Source of the DNA: Cryptomeria japonica
Lineage: Eukaryota > Streptophyta > Pinopsida > Cupressales > Cupressaceae
NCBI RefSeq assembly: GCF_030272615.1
Contig: NC_081415.1
Span: 232,571,303 to 232,631,302 of the forward strand
Direction: 5' to 3'
Length of the DNA: 60,000 nucleotides
This document shows positions 45,471-57,202 of this stretch, piece by piece. Position numbers and translations under genes: made by a program. Positions within the stretch are counted from its first letter, which is position 1, and each line of letters opens with the position of its first letter. A model generated the notes under the pieces. It searched no databases, was not told the origin of the DNA, and was given only the letters and a program-made list of their open reading frames with translations.

Positions 45471-45642
45471 ATAACAACCATCACATCAATCCAAAAGAAA
45501 AATGATAAACTTTGATACTCCCCTTGGATAGATACACCATTCTATGAGTCTAATTTGAAGAAGGATGGGCAGTGACCCCTAGGTTCTACTTGAGATACTC
45601 ACATGTATCCTTTGATAGTGCCTCGGTAAAGATGTCTACAAT

Positions 45643-45884
45643 CTAGTCGTTAGTAGGCATATACTCCAATCTGAATTCCTTCTTTGCAACCTTCTCTCTC
45701 AAAAAATGATATCGAATAGAAATGTGTTTAGTCCTTGAATGCATTGCAAAATTCTTTGAAATGTTAATTGCACTTCTATTGTAACACATAATAGGAATTT
45801 CCTCATTATACATCACCTTGATATCTCTAAGAGTTTTCTTCATCCGTACGAGCTGAATATGGCTAGATTCTATTGTAATATATT
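45643..45884 (-). pseudogene. Element D RNase H, C-terminal part
   Basis: Copia RNase H end with YNRSAINISKNFAMHSRTKH, then IRYHFLREKV and a Y-(M/V)-P-T tail. The first DNS-type Asp is Tyr-Asn here. It continues the frame of 46540-46421 once the solo LTR and one ATATT are removed. Confidence 0.8.
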
Positions 45885-46100
45885 TGAAAGGAAATGCAAG
45901 AGCAAGGAAAGAAAAACAAAATCCAAGTAAGTTTATTGATGAAGTAAATGTTACCAAGAGAAATGCAGAAGCCTTTGGAGCAATCACCCAAATGTGAAGA
46001 AGGAGGCACAAGAACTTTTGAAAGGGGAAAATCAAAGAAAAAACCCTTGTGTTATTATGAATGAGGCAATGCCTAAAATGAGAGAGACAGAGACAGAGAC

Positions 46101-46131
<31 letters not shown>

Positions 46132-46420
46132 ATCTCTTTACAATAATGTCATTAAGAAGAAATGAGAGAGGAGACATCTCTTAAATAGAGATGAGAAGAG
46201 GAGTTACAAGGTAACTCCCAAATCTATGAATGCCACCATTCATAAAATGTGTGTGCCATGTGTCCACATCCTCTTAAGGAGGAAATATAAAATTCCTTGA
46301 TAAATGAAAAAAAATAAATGACATGTCCTCACACATGTACAAGAGGACAAATTACATGTAGGGACTCCAAAGGAATATCCCAAATTAAATACAACCAAGT
46401 AAAGATTAACTATTCTAACA
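45885..46420. repeat. Solo LTR inside element D RNase H
   Basis: 536 bp, TGAAAGG to TTCTAACA on plus (TGTTAGAATAG on minus), with perfect 5-bp duplications ATATT at 45880-45884 and 46421-46425. It splits the codons of the EAEY-type motif. There is no primer site, polypurine tract or ORF, as expected after LTR-LTR recombination; a small non-autonomous element is the alternative. Contains the microsatellite at 46081-46132. Confidence 0.8.
46081..46132. repeat. (GAGACA)n(GA)n microsatellite
   Basis: About four GAGACA units run into a pure GA stretch. It lies within the solo LTR. Confidence 0.9.
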
Positions 46421-46540
46421 ATATTATACCTCTACAATAGATAAAGATATTGAATCTTGCTTTTTACTAAACCAAGAGACCAATCTATCTCCCAAGAAAA
46501 ATGCACTACCACTTGTACTTGATTTGCCATCTGTACATCC
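46421..46540 (-). pseudogene. Element D RNase H, middle part
   Basis: Minus strand reads CTDGKSSTSGSAFFLGDRL, then VSWFSKKQDSISLSIVEV, the standard Copia RNase H phrase. It is cut at 46541 by element E. Confidence 0.8.
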
Positions 46541-47489
46541 CATTGGAATCCAAGAACATTGAGAGGGGGGTGAATTAGTTTTCTACCAGTATGATCAATT
46601 TTAACCTTATTAAAACATGCATACACCAACTGATATACTGGTACATAAAGAATTGAAAGAAGTAAAGAAACCAATAAGACAATCACATAAATGAGTACCA
46701 TAACACACATAATTATACATGGAAAACCTCAAAGATGAAAAGGAATGGTGGGATTTGTGACCCACAATATCAATCCATTGGCCATATGAAGAGATATTAA
46801 AAAATATAGGGGCCTGCACTTTCAGGAAGGCTTACATCCTAGAGCACACTACTCAATCACAAAAGGAGCCTCACTGACTACATAAAAATCCATACTACAA
46901 TCCAGAGAAATGAGTGAACTACTAAGATAGCATCTTCTATGCCAGAATACATCTCGGTTAAGCTTTGTTTGTTCCAGTCTGAAACCCTAAACCCTTTACC
47001 GGAATATCCCTTACATAAATATCCTCACATACATGATCTCTCTGATATATTTTTCATCTCCTTCATTATTTCCTTCCTAATACATATTCACATCATATCA
47101 CATCCACACATATATCAAAATGATCTAATCCAACTGACCTATATACCCTATACAATTTATCATGCCTTATATCGGCTTACAAAGATAATTACAATATCAA
47201 TATACATGTTTGCTACATAACATAAATACATGAATATCAAAAACAATTGCCAATGTCGGATCCAAGAGATGTCGGCCTCCAATACCGATAACCTTATTCC
47301 AAACCATGTTGGCCTGCATTGCTAGTAACCAAATAAATTCATCCATCCTGTCGGTGTCGATGCCGATGTAGTGTCTATGAAGTGTCTGTCGGTACACAAC
47401 TGAACCAAAACATGAAGCTGGAACAAGATACCATGTTGCCATGAATGAAAACATAGTGAAACCAACCAATTGAGTGTCAATTGCCAACA
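46541..47489 (-). repeat. Element E 3' LTR
   Basis: 949 bp; on minus it starts TGTTGGCAATTGACACTC after the polypurine tract (47490-47503) and ends around 46541, where the expected TGTTGG of the plus strand reads CATTGG. It shares the G-run plus TGAATTAG, the GGGATTTGTGACCCACAAT phrase and GGGGCCTGCAC with C. Confidence 0.7.
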
Positions 47490-47503
47490 ATCTCCCCCTT
47501 TGG
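47490..47503 (-). other. Element E polypurine tract
   Basis: Minus strand CCAAAGGGGGAGAT directly before TGTTGGCA; upstream CCATCAATG as in B and C. Confidence 0.8.
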
Positions 47504-47813
47504 CATTGATGGAAACACTCATGTGAAAAATGGTCATGGTTTCATCTGTCGGTTTCATCCTGAACCTGCTCCCCCTGAGCTAAATATTCATCTATCATCA
47601 TAATAAAAAATACTCCATATCTCCATATCTTCCCCTAATTTATACAACTCTCTTTTTATTTTTCACATCTATATCACTCCCCCTTTGACATCAATGCCAT
47701 CAAAAATTCCAAAAATAATTCCAAAGATCCAAAACTGTACAATGAATATCTCAAAAATACCTTACCAGAGCTTAACAAAATTGAAAATTTCTAGATATTC
47801 CTTATGCAATAGC

Positions 47814-50800
47814 TCAAGATAAGTATCCCAACCAGATTTGAAAGTGCCAGAAATAGATACAAGTGGGCTTACCAACCATATCCATACACTCCTTCTTATG
47901 TACACTGAGTGAATCCAACCGGGGACTCACCAAACCTCTAAGACTTTTGGATCTTCTTATGATTTTGTCTTTTACTTTCTCAAGAACAGAAATTTGGGCT
48001 TCCAAAACCAAAATTTGACCATCAATGGATGTAGTCAATGAATTCAATATGTCAAAATAATTGGCTATATTTGCAATTTTCTCCTGAGATTCCTTAATCC
48101 TCTTATCCACATTAACTGTAAGTACATCCATGTTACAACATACTCTGTAAATATTTGTACACTACTTTAAAGAATTGTCTATCAATTTCAATTTTTCATC
48201 AATCTTCTTCCTTTAAGATTCAATTACTTGATCAAGTGTATCTTTTTTTACCTGTGTGAACCTTTCCAGTGCTTGCATGTTTGATATCTGGTACAAGGAT
48301 TAAAAATCCTTTGAAATGTGCTTTGTAATTATCTTAAGCTTTCTGAATGGGCTCGCTTCTCTGTAAAACTTGCACTCTGGGACTAGTCTCTACAAAACAA
48401 TGATAGACTAATCAATAATCCCTTTATCCATAGATCCCTCCTTCATCAACTTCTATGTAGCCATCATCATGAGTTCAGTGGGACTCATCTCGGTTATGTT
48501 TTTCTTTTCAACCTGCAAGGTGTCGATTGAGAACAATGATGGACTCGCTATCAATTCCCTGTCAGATTCCTCTTTCTTCTCCTTTGATGATTTATCCTTT
48601 ATAGTTTCCTTACTTGCACCGATGGCTTCGCCACTTGGTGCAGTCTCAGTAACTGTCAGTTCCTCCCTAGGAACTATAACCTCATCCTGTACAACTGTAT
48701 TAGGAGGACTGTTGTCCTCAATATTAGTATCTTGTATAATATCAACCTTTTCACTCTCTGTATTTATTGGCATCTCAACATTTGTCTATATATTTGTATC
48801 TACCAGGGGCTTAATATTCACTATCTTGATGTTTTTCAAAATTGAGGATGAAGTACCCATAATACCCTTTCCTTTTCCTTCAACCGGGATGTTTGCAGTA
48901 TATTTATTAGATCCCGATGAAGTATAAAAGACATAGTTCTCTTCAAAGAACTTAACCCATGCCTTGTTGGTCTCCTTGATGATCTCATTTACCCTTCCTA
49001 ACATAAGACTGGTTATTCTATGCTTGTTGTTAAAAAATTTCCTATCTACCACCTCAAGTGTCCTATCCATCTCCTCTGGAGCAATAGAAACACAAATAGA
49101 TAACAACTCTTGTATCTTAATATGCTTGTCCTCTTGCATTGCAGATAGTCTCCTAGCATCTAACATATCATATAATTCTACTGGTATTTGGTCTTCAATT
49201 TCTATCAAGGCTTTCTTATAAATATCCAAATATAACAATATTGCTTCCTCTACCTCTTTTTTTTCACCATTCTCTAACTTTTCATAATAAAACTGTACAT
49301 TCTTTAACATACCATCTTTAGTAATCTCATCAACTTATTCTACATAGGTTTTTGGTGGAATGATAGTTACATTACCAGATTCAATTTCTAGATCAATGTC
49401 TCCCTTCTTCTTCCTTCTCGCAGTATCGGATGGGGCTGAAGGTGTTACTTTTGGTGCTTTCTTCTGTGTCGGTAACTTGAATGTAACTTTCCTAACTGGT
49501 TGCTTTTTATCCTCTACCTTGGCTTCTTCTGTTTTCTTCCTTATAACCCTTTTGAAAGCTAGAGGTGTGTCATCCTCAAATGTAGACTCTACTGAAATAG
49601 ACTCATTAAATACATTTGGTTATTTTCTCTTCCTGCCTTTCTTCGGGACAGCATCAATTAATGCTTTGATGTCCTATGAAACTTTTTCTACAAAATTGCT
49701 TTCCTTACCTTCCTGATTCTCTCTCTTCTTTCAATTGAACTCAGTTTCAACCTCTTGTATCTTTTGCTTTGCAGTACCACAGGGATTCTCAACTTCATCA
49801 ATAGGTGCATCAATCAACATTTTTGCATAAGCATTTAAAATCCATGTATCCACTTCATGGCCCATTTCCTCAATCCATATCTTCAGGGGTTTGACCTCTT
49901 CCATGAGTGTTTCATCTTTCTTCACCATAAAACATATGGCAGTTGAGTATTTCTCAACAATATGCTTAGGAACCCTTTCTCTAGATTCCATAACCTTCTA
50001 GAATGTCTTAAAATAACCCCATACTTTGTCATCCCTTTCACTGCACAATGTAGCAATTGACTGTTTCATTTTCCTCCCTACCGGGATATCAAATACCCAT
50101 TGTATCTTCCCAAAATCGGGAGTCATTCATGAAAAATAGCATTAAACAGACAATTAGGTTACTATACCAAAAAGTCCCTTTCTTTTCTCCTTTAATCTTT
50201 CCTAGGTTTATCAACAGTTCATCCAACATCCAACCATATAGATCTAATTTCTCATTTTCTCTCATCATTTTGTAAGCTATGAAAATGTAGGAGCTAGAAA
50301 TAAAATTTTGTCGATTTGATTGAGTTACCTTATAACCAATGACCATGCTATTGAATCTGATGTTTGTGTTGGTGATAGTGCTTATTCTCATAGATCGCAT
50401 GTCCAAAGTTGCACTAGTAATCTTGTTGACATAATCATTAGAAACCTTCTTATCCTGACACTCCCCAACCTATGGTAAACCTGTGATTGCCATGATTGCC
50501 TCCTTTGTAATCTTATATGGTCTATCCAACCAGATAAAATATCCATGTACTCTTCTCAAAACACACCTAACAAGTTCATCTTCAAATTCCAGAATGTCTA
50601 GAATGTCGGTAAACCCTAAGTCTTGAATGTGCTTGTATTCAGTTTTAACCTTTCCTGAATCTCCCATAAGCTCAATCATGTACATCTTCTTGATATTGGT
50701 TGTTCCCAAATATTCAATGTGATAGTGTATGTATGCCCTAACATCTTATACACACACAACTCCTTTTGAAACGTGGGAAAAAGCATCAACCGAATCTTCC

Positions 50801-50910
50801 AGGGTAGCTACATGCGGATATCGCTTGAAAATCGATCTGGGACGGTCCCTGACCTCAACTACAGTCAAATTTGCAACAAAGATAGGTACAGATGATGATC
50901 CCGCTTCCAT
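47814..50910 (-). pseudogene. Element E ORF2: homologue of element C ORF2
   Basis: From ATG 50910 (MEAGSSSVPIFVANL) to about 47814, some 1,030 codons. Matches to C ORF2 run in order: AFSHVSKGVVCV / AFSQIPKGVVYV near the start; GLP after KITKEAIMA; IKIQELL...LMLGRVNEIIKE / IKIEKLL...LMVGRVNEVTEE; KDKIIRRSKSLRGLVSPRLD / KERIVNKAKHLRLKLSPRLD. It carries several in-frame stops and one frameshift between about 49990 and 50090. Conservation of spaced blocks between two diverged copies argues that ORF2 was a real protein under selection. Confidence 0.7.
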
Positions 50911-50943
50911 GATTAAATAAAAATACTTGTGAGTCGCTTCCAA

Positions 50944-51250
50944 TGAAAAACCCTAAAGACTTCTTCCAATCACCGGTGAAATTGCTTAAGAAGATATTTG
51001 ATCACATTGAATCGCCTTTAATCACTCTGAATGCAACGTGATAAAAAATGAAGTAGATTCAACCTTTTATCCTCCAAGGAAAACCCTAATCTTTCATTGA
51101 TATCAATGACTTTCGGTGAAAGATACCGGATCTCGATCAAAACATATCCATGTCGGATAAGCATCTCTAATGTCTAGAACCTCTTCTTGGGGCATATGCA
51201 ACATCTTCATGAATTTTTCCTACCCCTAAGGCATCTACCTTAGTTACAAG
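50944..51250. other. Spacer between ORF1 and ORF2 of element E
   Basis: About 300 bp, no ORF; equivalent to 14162-14633 in C. No promoter or intron signal recognised. Confidence 0.4.
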
Positions 51251-51952
51251 ATGAGCTACCTGCTAGTGCAGGAGCAACCTCCTCTGTCGGATAAGTAACC
51301 GATGCATTCCCATCTGCAGATTGTTCTTTAGTCTTCTTGACCCATTTCTGGGTATGATCTTGCCAGATTTCATTAACCTTTTCTTTTCCTTTCTCATTTG
51401 ATCCTCCATTACCAACCGATGGACTTCTGCTTCTACAAAATTTAGCAATATGTCCAACCTCATTACATGCATAGCATGTAACATTGTTCTTTTTTTGCTA
51501 AAACCGGTATAATTACTTGACCTGCACTAATTAGCCATATGCCCAAATTTTCCACATGCATAACATTTAAAATTCATTATGCAATATTTTGTTTTATGAC
51601 CATACTTATTACATTTAGAAAATTGACCGGGAGCAAAATCAGGGTTCTGATTTTCTCTATTTCTACATTGCCTAGCCATGTGACCAAATTTATTGCAAAC
51701 AAAACATCTACCATTAAATTTATAAGCATTAAATTGCCTTACCGGTGCCTTATGGTTTTGATCTTCATTAGCAATACCGAAACTTTGTCCTTGCTAAATC
51801 CAAGTCCACTGGAATCTCCATTCTATCTTTGTCTCTTCAATAACTCATCTAGCTGTGTTGAACTACTCTTGAATTTTTCTTTATACTCACTTGCAGTAGT
51901 TAGATCATCTCTCAAAATTATCATTTGTCTCTCAATCTCTTGTTCATTACTT
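51250..51952 (-). pseudogene. Element E ORF1, zinc-knuckle part
   Basis: Four CCHC knuckles on minus: CFVCNKFGHMARQC, one with its first Cys lost (FSKCNKYGHKTKYC), CYACGKFGHMAN followed by a TAG before the Cys, and CYACNEVGHIAKFC. A coiled-coil end precedes them and is cut at 51952 by F. A conserved tail (HTQKWVKKTKEQS) follows the knuckles, showing what C lost by frameshift. Confidence 0.7.
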
Positions 51953-53546
51953 TGTGATGGGATGGGTTATGGGATAGACTAGCCCAGTCTATGCTCTTGG
52001 ATCCTTTCCTTGGATCACCTGGTGTTCTCTACACACCCTAGGGTCTTTAAAACTTCCCTTTTCTTGAGGAATCCCCTGACCATGCCCAATCCACCCACCA
52101 ATGAGTTGCAATGTTGTTCCTAAGGTCTCACCTACTCATGAGACTCAAATCCCCTTACTATGGCTAATAAGGGCTAATCTTGTTCCACATTTCCCAAGGT
52201 CTTAGCAAGGTTGTTTTAGGTCTTTTTCAAGGTTTTTCAACCCATTCATGAGCCCCCAGGAGGTTTCAAGCCTTTAACCCCTTACCGATTTCACAATTTA
52301 GCGTTTTTGCCTTCAGAAAGGGCTACAAGGATTAGGACCAATTAGGCCTCCTAACCGGTCTTCTAGGGCTCCCTCTCACAAATGATGCACAAACAACCCA
52401 ATCTCCCAAAAAGGATTGCCATTCATTTGGCAACGAATCAAGGATTTTCTAGGTTTTAGGCCTCTAGGTGTCCGTACTTTGTCCTTGGTGGATTTTAAGG
52501 TTTTTGAGGGTTTTTGTGAGGGTTTTTAGAGTCTATCTAGGTCACAGTGAAGGTTTTGTATTCTAGCTACCTTGTTTGGATTTGTGGAGACTCCTCCTTC
52601 ACACCAATGATGCTTCACTCACTCCTCTACACTTCCTCCAAAGGATGCACTCTCCACTAATCAACCTTGCTCTCCAAGACCTCTGCACCAACAGCCATTC
52701 CTAATCGGGCACTAGCTAGTCTCGCCTAGGAATGGGTATATGCTTGGCCTCCTTGCATTTCCAAGGGCCCTGCTTGCTTGGGACTATAGTACAGAGTCTC
52801 CACATCGATTCCCCATGGTTTCATGGTGGTTCCACAATGGGAAATGGAGTCAAGACTTCATTTACTCAAACCGGTCCAAAACTGGACAATAAGACTGCAA
52901 TTCACAAACTATTTCCAAACACACTCTACCGGTAATCAAAAAGCTAATCTAATCACTCACAATGAAGTTAAATACATAAAATAAAATTTTCCACATAGGT
53001 TTGATCACAAATCAATCCATTTGCTTGCTCAGTAACTTCATTCAACACAGACTGGTAACTCAAAGATAGTCTCAGTCAATACAGTTTGCTTGAGTCGTAC
53101 AATCTCTAACAACCAACCCTTTAACTTAGGGTTTAAAAAATATTATAATACCCATACCTTGGTCAGTGTGCCACATTTAGGGTTGTCCATGCCAACCTAA
53201 AGATTTTGACAACATGGTGGAAAAGTTGCTTGACAACTTTTAAAAGTTGTCATGCAACTTTTGAGCAAATTTCCCAATGTTGCTCTTCCTGACTCCTAGA
53301 CCCACAATGGGCCAACCTAAAGACACCACCATGATATAAAGGACCCCTAAACACCTCCAAGACACACCTACCTTCCATTTACAAGAAAATCAAAATCTTG
53401 ACTCATGACCCCAAAGATCTCCTCCAGGACCCTACCTAGGACCTATGAGCACATGGCTCATTATTTTATGTACAATGGCTTCTAAAGAAGCATAAAACCA
53501 ACAAGATAAAGAAAGAGAAAGAGTCTGGAAGGGTTCTCCTACACCA
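51953..53546 (-). repeat. Element F 3' LTR
   Basis: About 1.59 kb; on minus TGGTGTAGGAGAACCC after a purine tract (53547-53558, AGAGGGGGAGTA) to a CATCACA end; the last two bases could alternatively belong to the target. C/T-rich and without an ORF. Confidence 0.7.
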
Positions 53547-53566
53547 TACTCCCCCTCTGTACACAA

Positions 53567-55107
53567 CTAAGAAATAGAAGAAGAGATGAGAGCCGGGTCT
53601 ATTCCAAGTGTTTTGAACCTGCTCTCCTCCACCCATGTAGCTTCAGATACTGGTTGATCTGCCCATTTCACTAGGTGCTCCATGTAGACCTGGTGTCTAG
53701 TAGACTTCTTTACTCTTGATTCCAAGATCTCCACTGCTTTAGGCTTCTTTACTTGAGGTAAGGTGTTGACATCCAAGTCTTGTAACACCTTGGCTTGGTT
53801 CTCAGTCTACTCTGCTATCTCTCCCTTGTACATTACCAGATCAGCAACATTTAAAACTAGTGAAATGGCTAAGTCTAAAGGTAAATCAACCTTATATGCG
53901 TTCTCACCATATTTTTCCAGAATTTGACGAGGTCCTACCCTCTTCATCTGTAGTTTGGTAGGCTTACAGCTTTGCATCCTTGCTTTGCTCAAATGGACCA
54001 TCACATAGTCACCCACCTTGAACTGAACTTCTCTCCTTTTCTCATCCACCTTGGCTTTCAGTTTGTGAGTGGATTCAAGGATGGCCTTCTTAACTTGCTC
54101 TTGTACTTCCTTGATGGTTTGGGTGAAGTCCTCTTCTTGGGTGAAGTACTCAGATCTCTCAACTCACATACTCCCCTTGGATGTCTGCCATACACGACCT
54201 CAAATGGGCTTCTATCAATGGTTCTATTCACACTATCATTATATGCATACTCTGCTTGAGGAATGATAAGGTCCCATGTCTGACCATATTCCTTAGTTAG
54301 ACATCTCAACAAATTGCCTAACACTCTATTGATGACTTCAGTTTGATCATATGTTTGTGGATGGTAAGCTGAGCTAAATGACAAATTAGTTCCTAGTCTC
54401 CTCCATAATGTTTTCCAAAAATGACCCATGAACTTATTGTCCCTGTCTGAAACAATGCTTAAAGGGAGTCAATGAATCCTAACAATCTCTTTGAAGAAAA
54501 TATGTGCAACATAGCTTGCATCATGTGTAATCTTACATGGTATGAAATGACTCATTTTGGAAAATCTATCTACTACCACATAGATGTTGTCCATACCTAT
54601 TTTAGTCTTGGGAAGTCCTACTACAAAGTCCATGCTTATACATTCCCAAGGTCTGTTAGGGACCGGCAATGGTTGATACAAACCGGCATTGCTTGATCCA
54701 CCTTTGGCTCTTTGGCAAACACCACACTGCTCTACATACCTCTTCACATCTCTTGGCAACTTTGGCCAATAGTAGTACCTCTGCACTAAATCTAAGGTTT
54801 TATTAATCCCAAAGTGTCCACTCAAACTACCATTATGTTTCTCTTGGATGAGGTTCTCCCTCATAGATCCTCTAGGTACACACAACTGGTTACCCTTGAA
54901 CAAGAGACCATTTTGGAGAGTGTAGTCTGCATACTCACCATGGAAATGGTTCTCAAACTCATTGCAAACCTTGTAAGCTAATGAGAAATCTTCATCTCCT
55001 TCATAGAGGTCTTTGAAACCCTCTATGCCTATGCTCTGCAACTGTAACTCTTGAACAGTCAACAACTTCTTGCTTAATGCATCTACCACCTTATTAAGTT
55101 GCCCCAT
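53567..55107 (-). pseudogene. Element F integrase with chromodomain
   Basis: H2C2 finger (GHFGINKTLDLVQRYYYWP, CGVCQRAK), core with VVVDRFSKMSHF, SDRDNKF and TEVINR, then GDYVMVHLSKARMQ, NAYKVDLP and a C-terminal chromodomain (KAVEILESRV ... LVKWADQPVSEATWVEES). Chromodomains steer integration to marked chromatin. Damage: an in-frame stop near 54466, HPQTYDQTE where HPQTDGQTE is usual, a frameshift near 54160 and a stop near 53805. The first 200 residues also hold the tail of RNase H. Confidence 0.85.
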
Positions 55108-55870
55108 CTTATGCTAAATGGTGAAGGTGAAGGATTGGAGATATTCCATCCATTTCAGATGTTTGTTGCTTAGCTTCTCTTGAGTTTTGATGTAACTCAA
55201 TGCCTGATTGTCTGTGAACACTACAAATTCCTTTGGGAGTAGATAATGTCTCCACTTCTTTAGAGACTGCACTAAAGCATATAGCTCTAGGTCATAGGTT
55301 GAGTACTTCTTCTTTGCTTCATTAAGCTTCTCACTAAAAATGCCATAGGTCTTCCCTCTTGACTCAACACACCACCTACTGCAATTCCACTTGCATCACA
55401 CTCCAAAGTAAATAGCTTATCAAACGTAGGTAGGAGAAGGATAGGTTTTGTGGCTATTTGTTGCTTCAACAATTGAAATGCTTTGTCAGCTTGCTATGTC
55501 CATTTAAACTTAGTTTTAAGACCTCCTTTGATGGTTTCAAGAACTAGTGCACATATGCCACTGAAATTCCTCACAAACTTCCTATAGAATTGAGCTAATC
55601 CATGGAAACTTCTTACCTCAGTCCCTGTTCTAGGTGTAGGCCAATTCAAGATTGCCTCCACTTTGCTTGGATCCATCTTCAAGGTTCCCTTAGACACCAC
55701 AAATCCTAAGTAAACCAGCTCCTGCTTCAAGAAGTCACACTTCTCTAGGTTGATGGATAGCTTCTCCTCATGCAACCTCTCTAATACCAACCTCAAATTC
55801 TCAAGGTGCTCTTCTTTGGTTCTACTATAGATGAGAATGTAATCTAGGTACACCACCACAAATCTGCCTA
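55108..55870 (-). pseudogene. Element F RT (3' part) and RNase H
   Basis: RT from FVVVYLDYILIYSRTKEEHL on, with the second Asp of the YxDD catalytic pair changed to Tyr, then QELVYLGFVVS, RSFHGLAQFYRKF and RNase H (FTLECDASGIAVGGVLSQ). A stop at about 55494 and a frame change near 55110-55290 add to the damage. The upstream part of RT is removed by G at 55871. Confidence 0.8.
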
Positions 55871-56249
55871 TGAAATCCTATTAGGGTTTCAAGTAGATCC
55901 GAAGCAAATATGAACTAACAATTATATGCAGATTTAAATACAAAAGATAAAGAAATAAAACAGGACATGGATAACACGGAGATTTAACGTGGTTCACCTA
56001 GAATGGGTTACGTCCACCATACACAACCGTCCAATCTTTCTTATTATCCAGCAAAAATAGTACATCAACCTTATAATGCCTTAAGCATCCCAGCCGCTTA
56101 TAACATGTGTTTTTAGGGAAACAAACAAAGTCAGCCTTATTTAGGGTTTTATTACAATGTCGGTTTTCATCAACGAAAAAATGGCAAACCCCGACGAGGA
56201 TACGTGCTAAGTGTATAGTACTTTGCTGATCAATCACCACATTTCAACA
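55871..56249 (-). repeat. Element G 3' LTR
   Basis: 379 bp, on minus TGTTGAAATGTGGTG to GATTTCA, after CCAAGTGGGAGAT (56250-56262), a common Copia arrangement. A second near-copy of the tract lies at 56286-56303. Confidence 0.85.
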
Positions 56250-56385
56250 ATCTCCCACTTGGAGATTGATCAGGCTCCACACCGAACAATCTCCCACTTG
56301 GAGACTGATACTACACGACACCACTGTACATGCAACATCCGCTGGATAAAACACTAGGACTTGACTGGTATAAATTCCACAATTA

Positions 56386-57198
56386 TCAATCAAGAAGACC
56401 AACAGAAACTGATGAAGAAATCAGCTTCTCCTGTGGAACTGCCTTTGTGAACATATCAGCAGGATTCTCACTTGTGTGAATCTTCTCAAGCCATAACTGA
56501 CCCTCCTCCAAAATAGTCCGGATGAAGTGGTACCTGAGCTGAATGTGCTTTGTCCTTGAATGAAAAGCAGAGTTCTTTGCAAAATGAATGGCACTCTGGC
56601 TATTAGTATACAATGGGCTATCCTCTTGTGTCTGACCCAATTCCTTCATAAAACATTGCAACCAAATCATCTCCTTGCTGGCTTCTATAGCAGCAACATA
56701 CTCAGCTTCAGTGGTTGAAAGTGCAACAACCTTTTGCAGCCTAGAAATCCAACTGACTGCAGTTCCCCCTATAGTAAAAACATACCCTGTAGTACTCCTC
56801 TGTGAATCAATATCACCCGCCAAATCAGAGTCAACAAATCCACTCGGAGCAGCTTTAGATCCTTTGAAACATAATGCCTTCGTAGTAGTTCCTTTCAAAT
56901 ACCGAAGAATCCATTTCACAGCATTCCAATGTTCCATACCCAGATTACTCATAAACCTGCTCACAACTCCCACTGCATGTGTAATATCTGGCCTTGTGCA
57001 TACCATTGCATACATCAGAATGCCAACAGCTGATGAATACAGGATGTTAGACATTTTATTAACCTCTTCCTGTGCCTTTGGGCACATCTCCTTAGTCAAT
57101 TTGAAATGACTAGCCAAAGGTGTACTAACTGCTTTTGCATCCTGCATGTTAAATCTTTTCAATACCTTCTTTATATACTCACTTTGGGACAAATTCAA
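56386..57198 (-). pseudogene. Element G end of RT and RNase H
   Basis: LNLSQSEYIKKVLKRFNMQD, CTRPDITHAVGVVSRF, SQRSTTGYVFTIGG, STTEAEYVAA, NSQSAIHFAKNSAFHSRTKH and ENPADMFTKAV mark a Copia RNase H. It is one base out of frame with the RT at 57203. NSQSA has Asn where the usual catalytic Asp stands. Confidence 0.85.
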
Positions 57199-57202
57199 GG
57201 TT

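Larger units (their letters stand above)
9241..46540 (-). mobile_element. Element D: Copia retrotransposon, interrupted by C, a solo LTR and E
   Basis: Only the 3' end of a minus-strand Copia element is seen: RNase H pieces at 46540-46421 and 45884-45643, then 3' untranslated sequence, then (after element C) a polypurine tract at 9600-9613 and a 3' LTR at about 9241-9599. The flanks of C join into one plausible Copia 3' region. E starts inside the RNase H domain at 46541, so the upstream pol, gag and 5' LTR should lie to the right of E, outside the window. Confidence 0.7.
46541..51952 (-). mobile_element. Element E: relative of element C, truncated in the window by element F
   Basis: 3' LTR (46541-47489), polypurine tract, ORF2 (50910 down to 47814) and the zinc-knuckle part of ORF1 (to 51952), where F is inserted. 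The order and protein blocks match C, but sequence is much diverged. No pol. The 5' LTR would lie to the right of F, outside the window. Confidence 0.8.
51953..55870 (-). mobile_element. Element F: chromodomain Ty3/Gypsy, cut by element G
   Basis: 3' LTR (51953-53546), polypurine tract, then on minus chromodomain, integrase, RNase H and RT up to 55870, where G is inserted. Gag, protease and the 5' LTR are outside the window. TACTT precedes the LTR as a candidate target site but cannot be checked on the other side. Confidence 0.85.

Noticed and set aside
53972-54266. Plus-strand ORFs within element F integrase
   Set aside because: They lie opposite well-supported integrase codons and have no domain.
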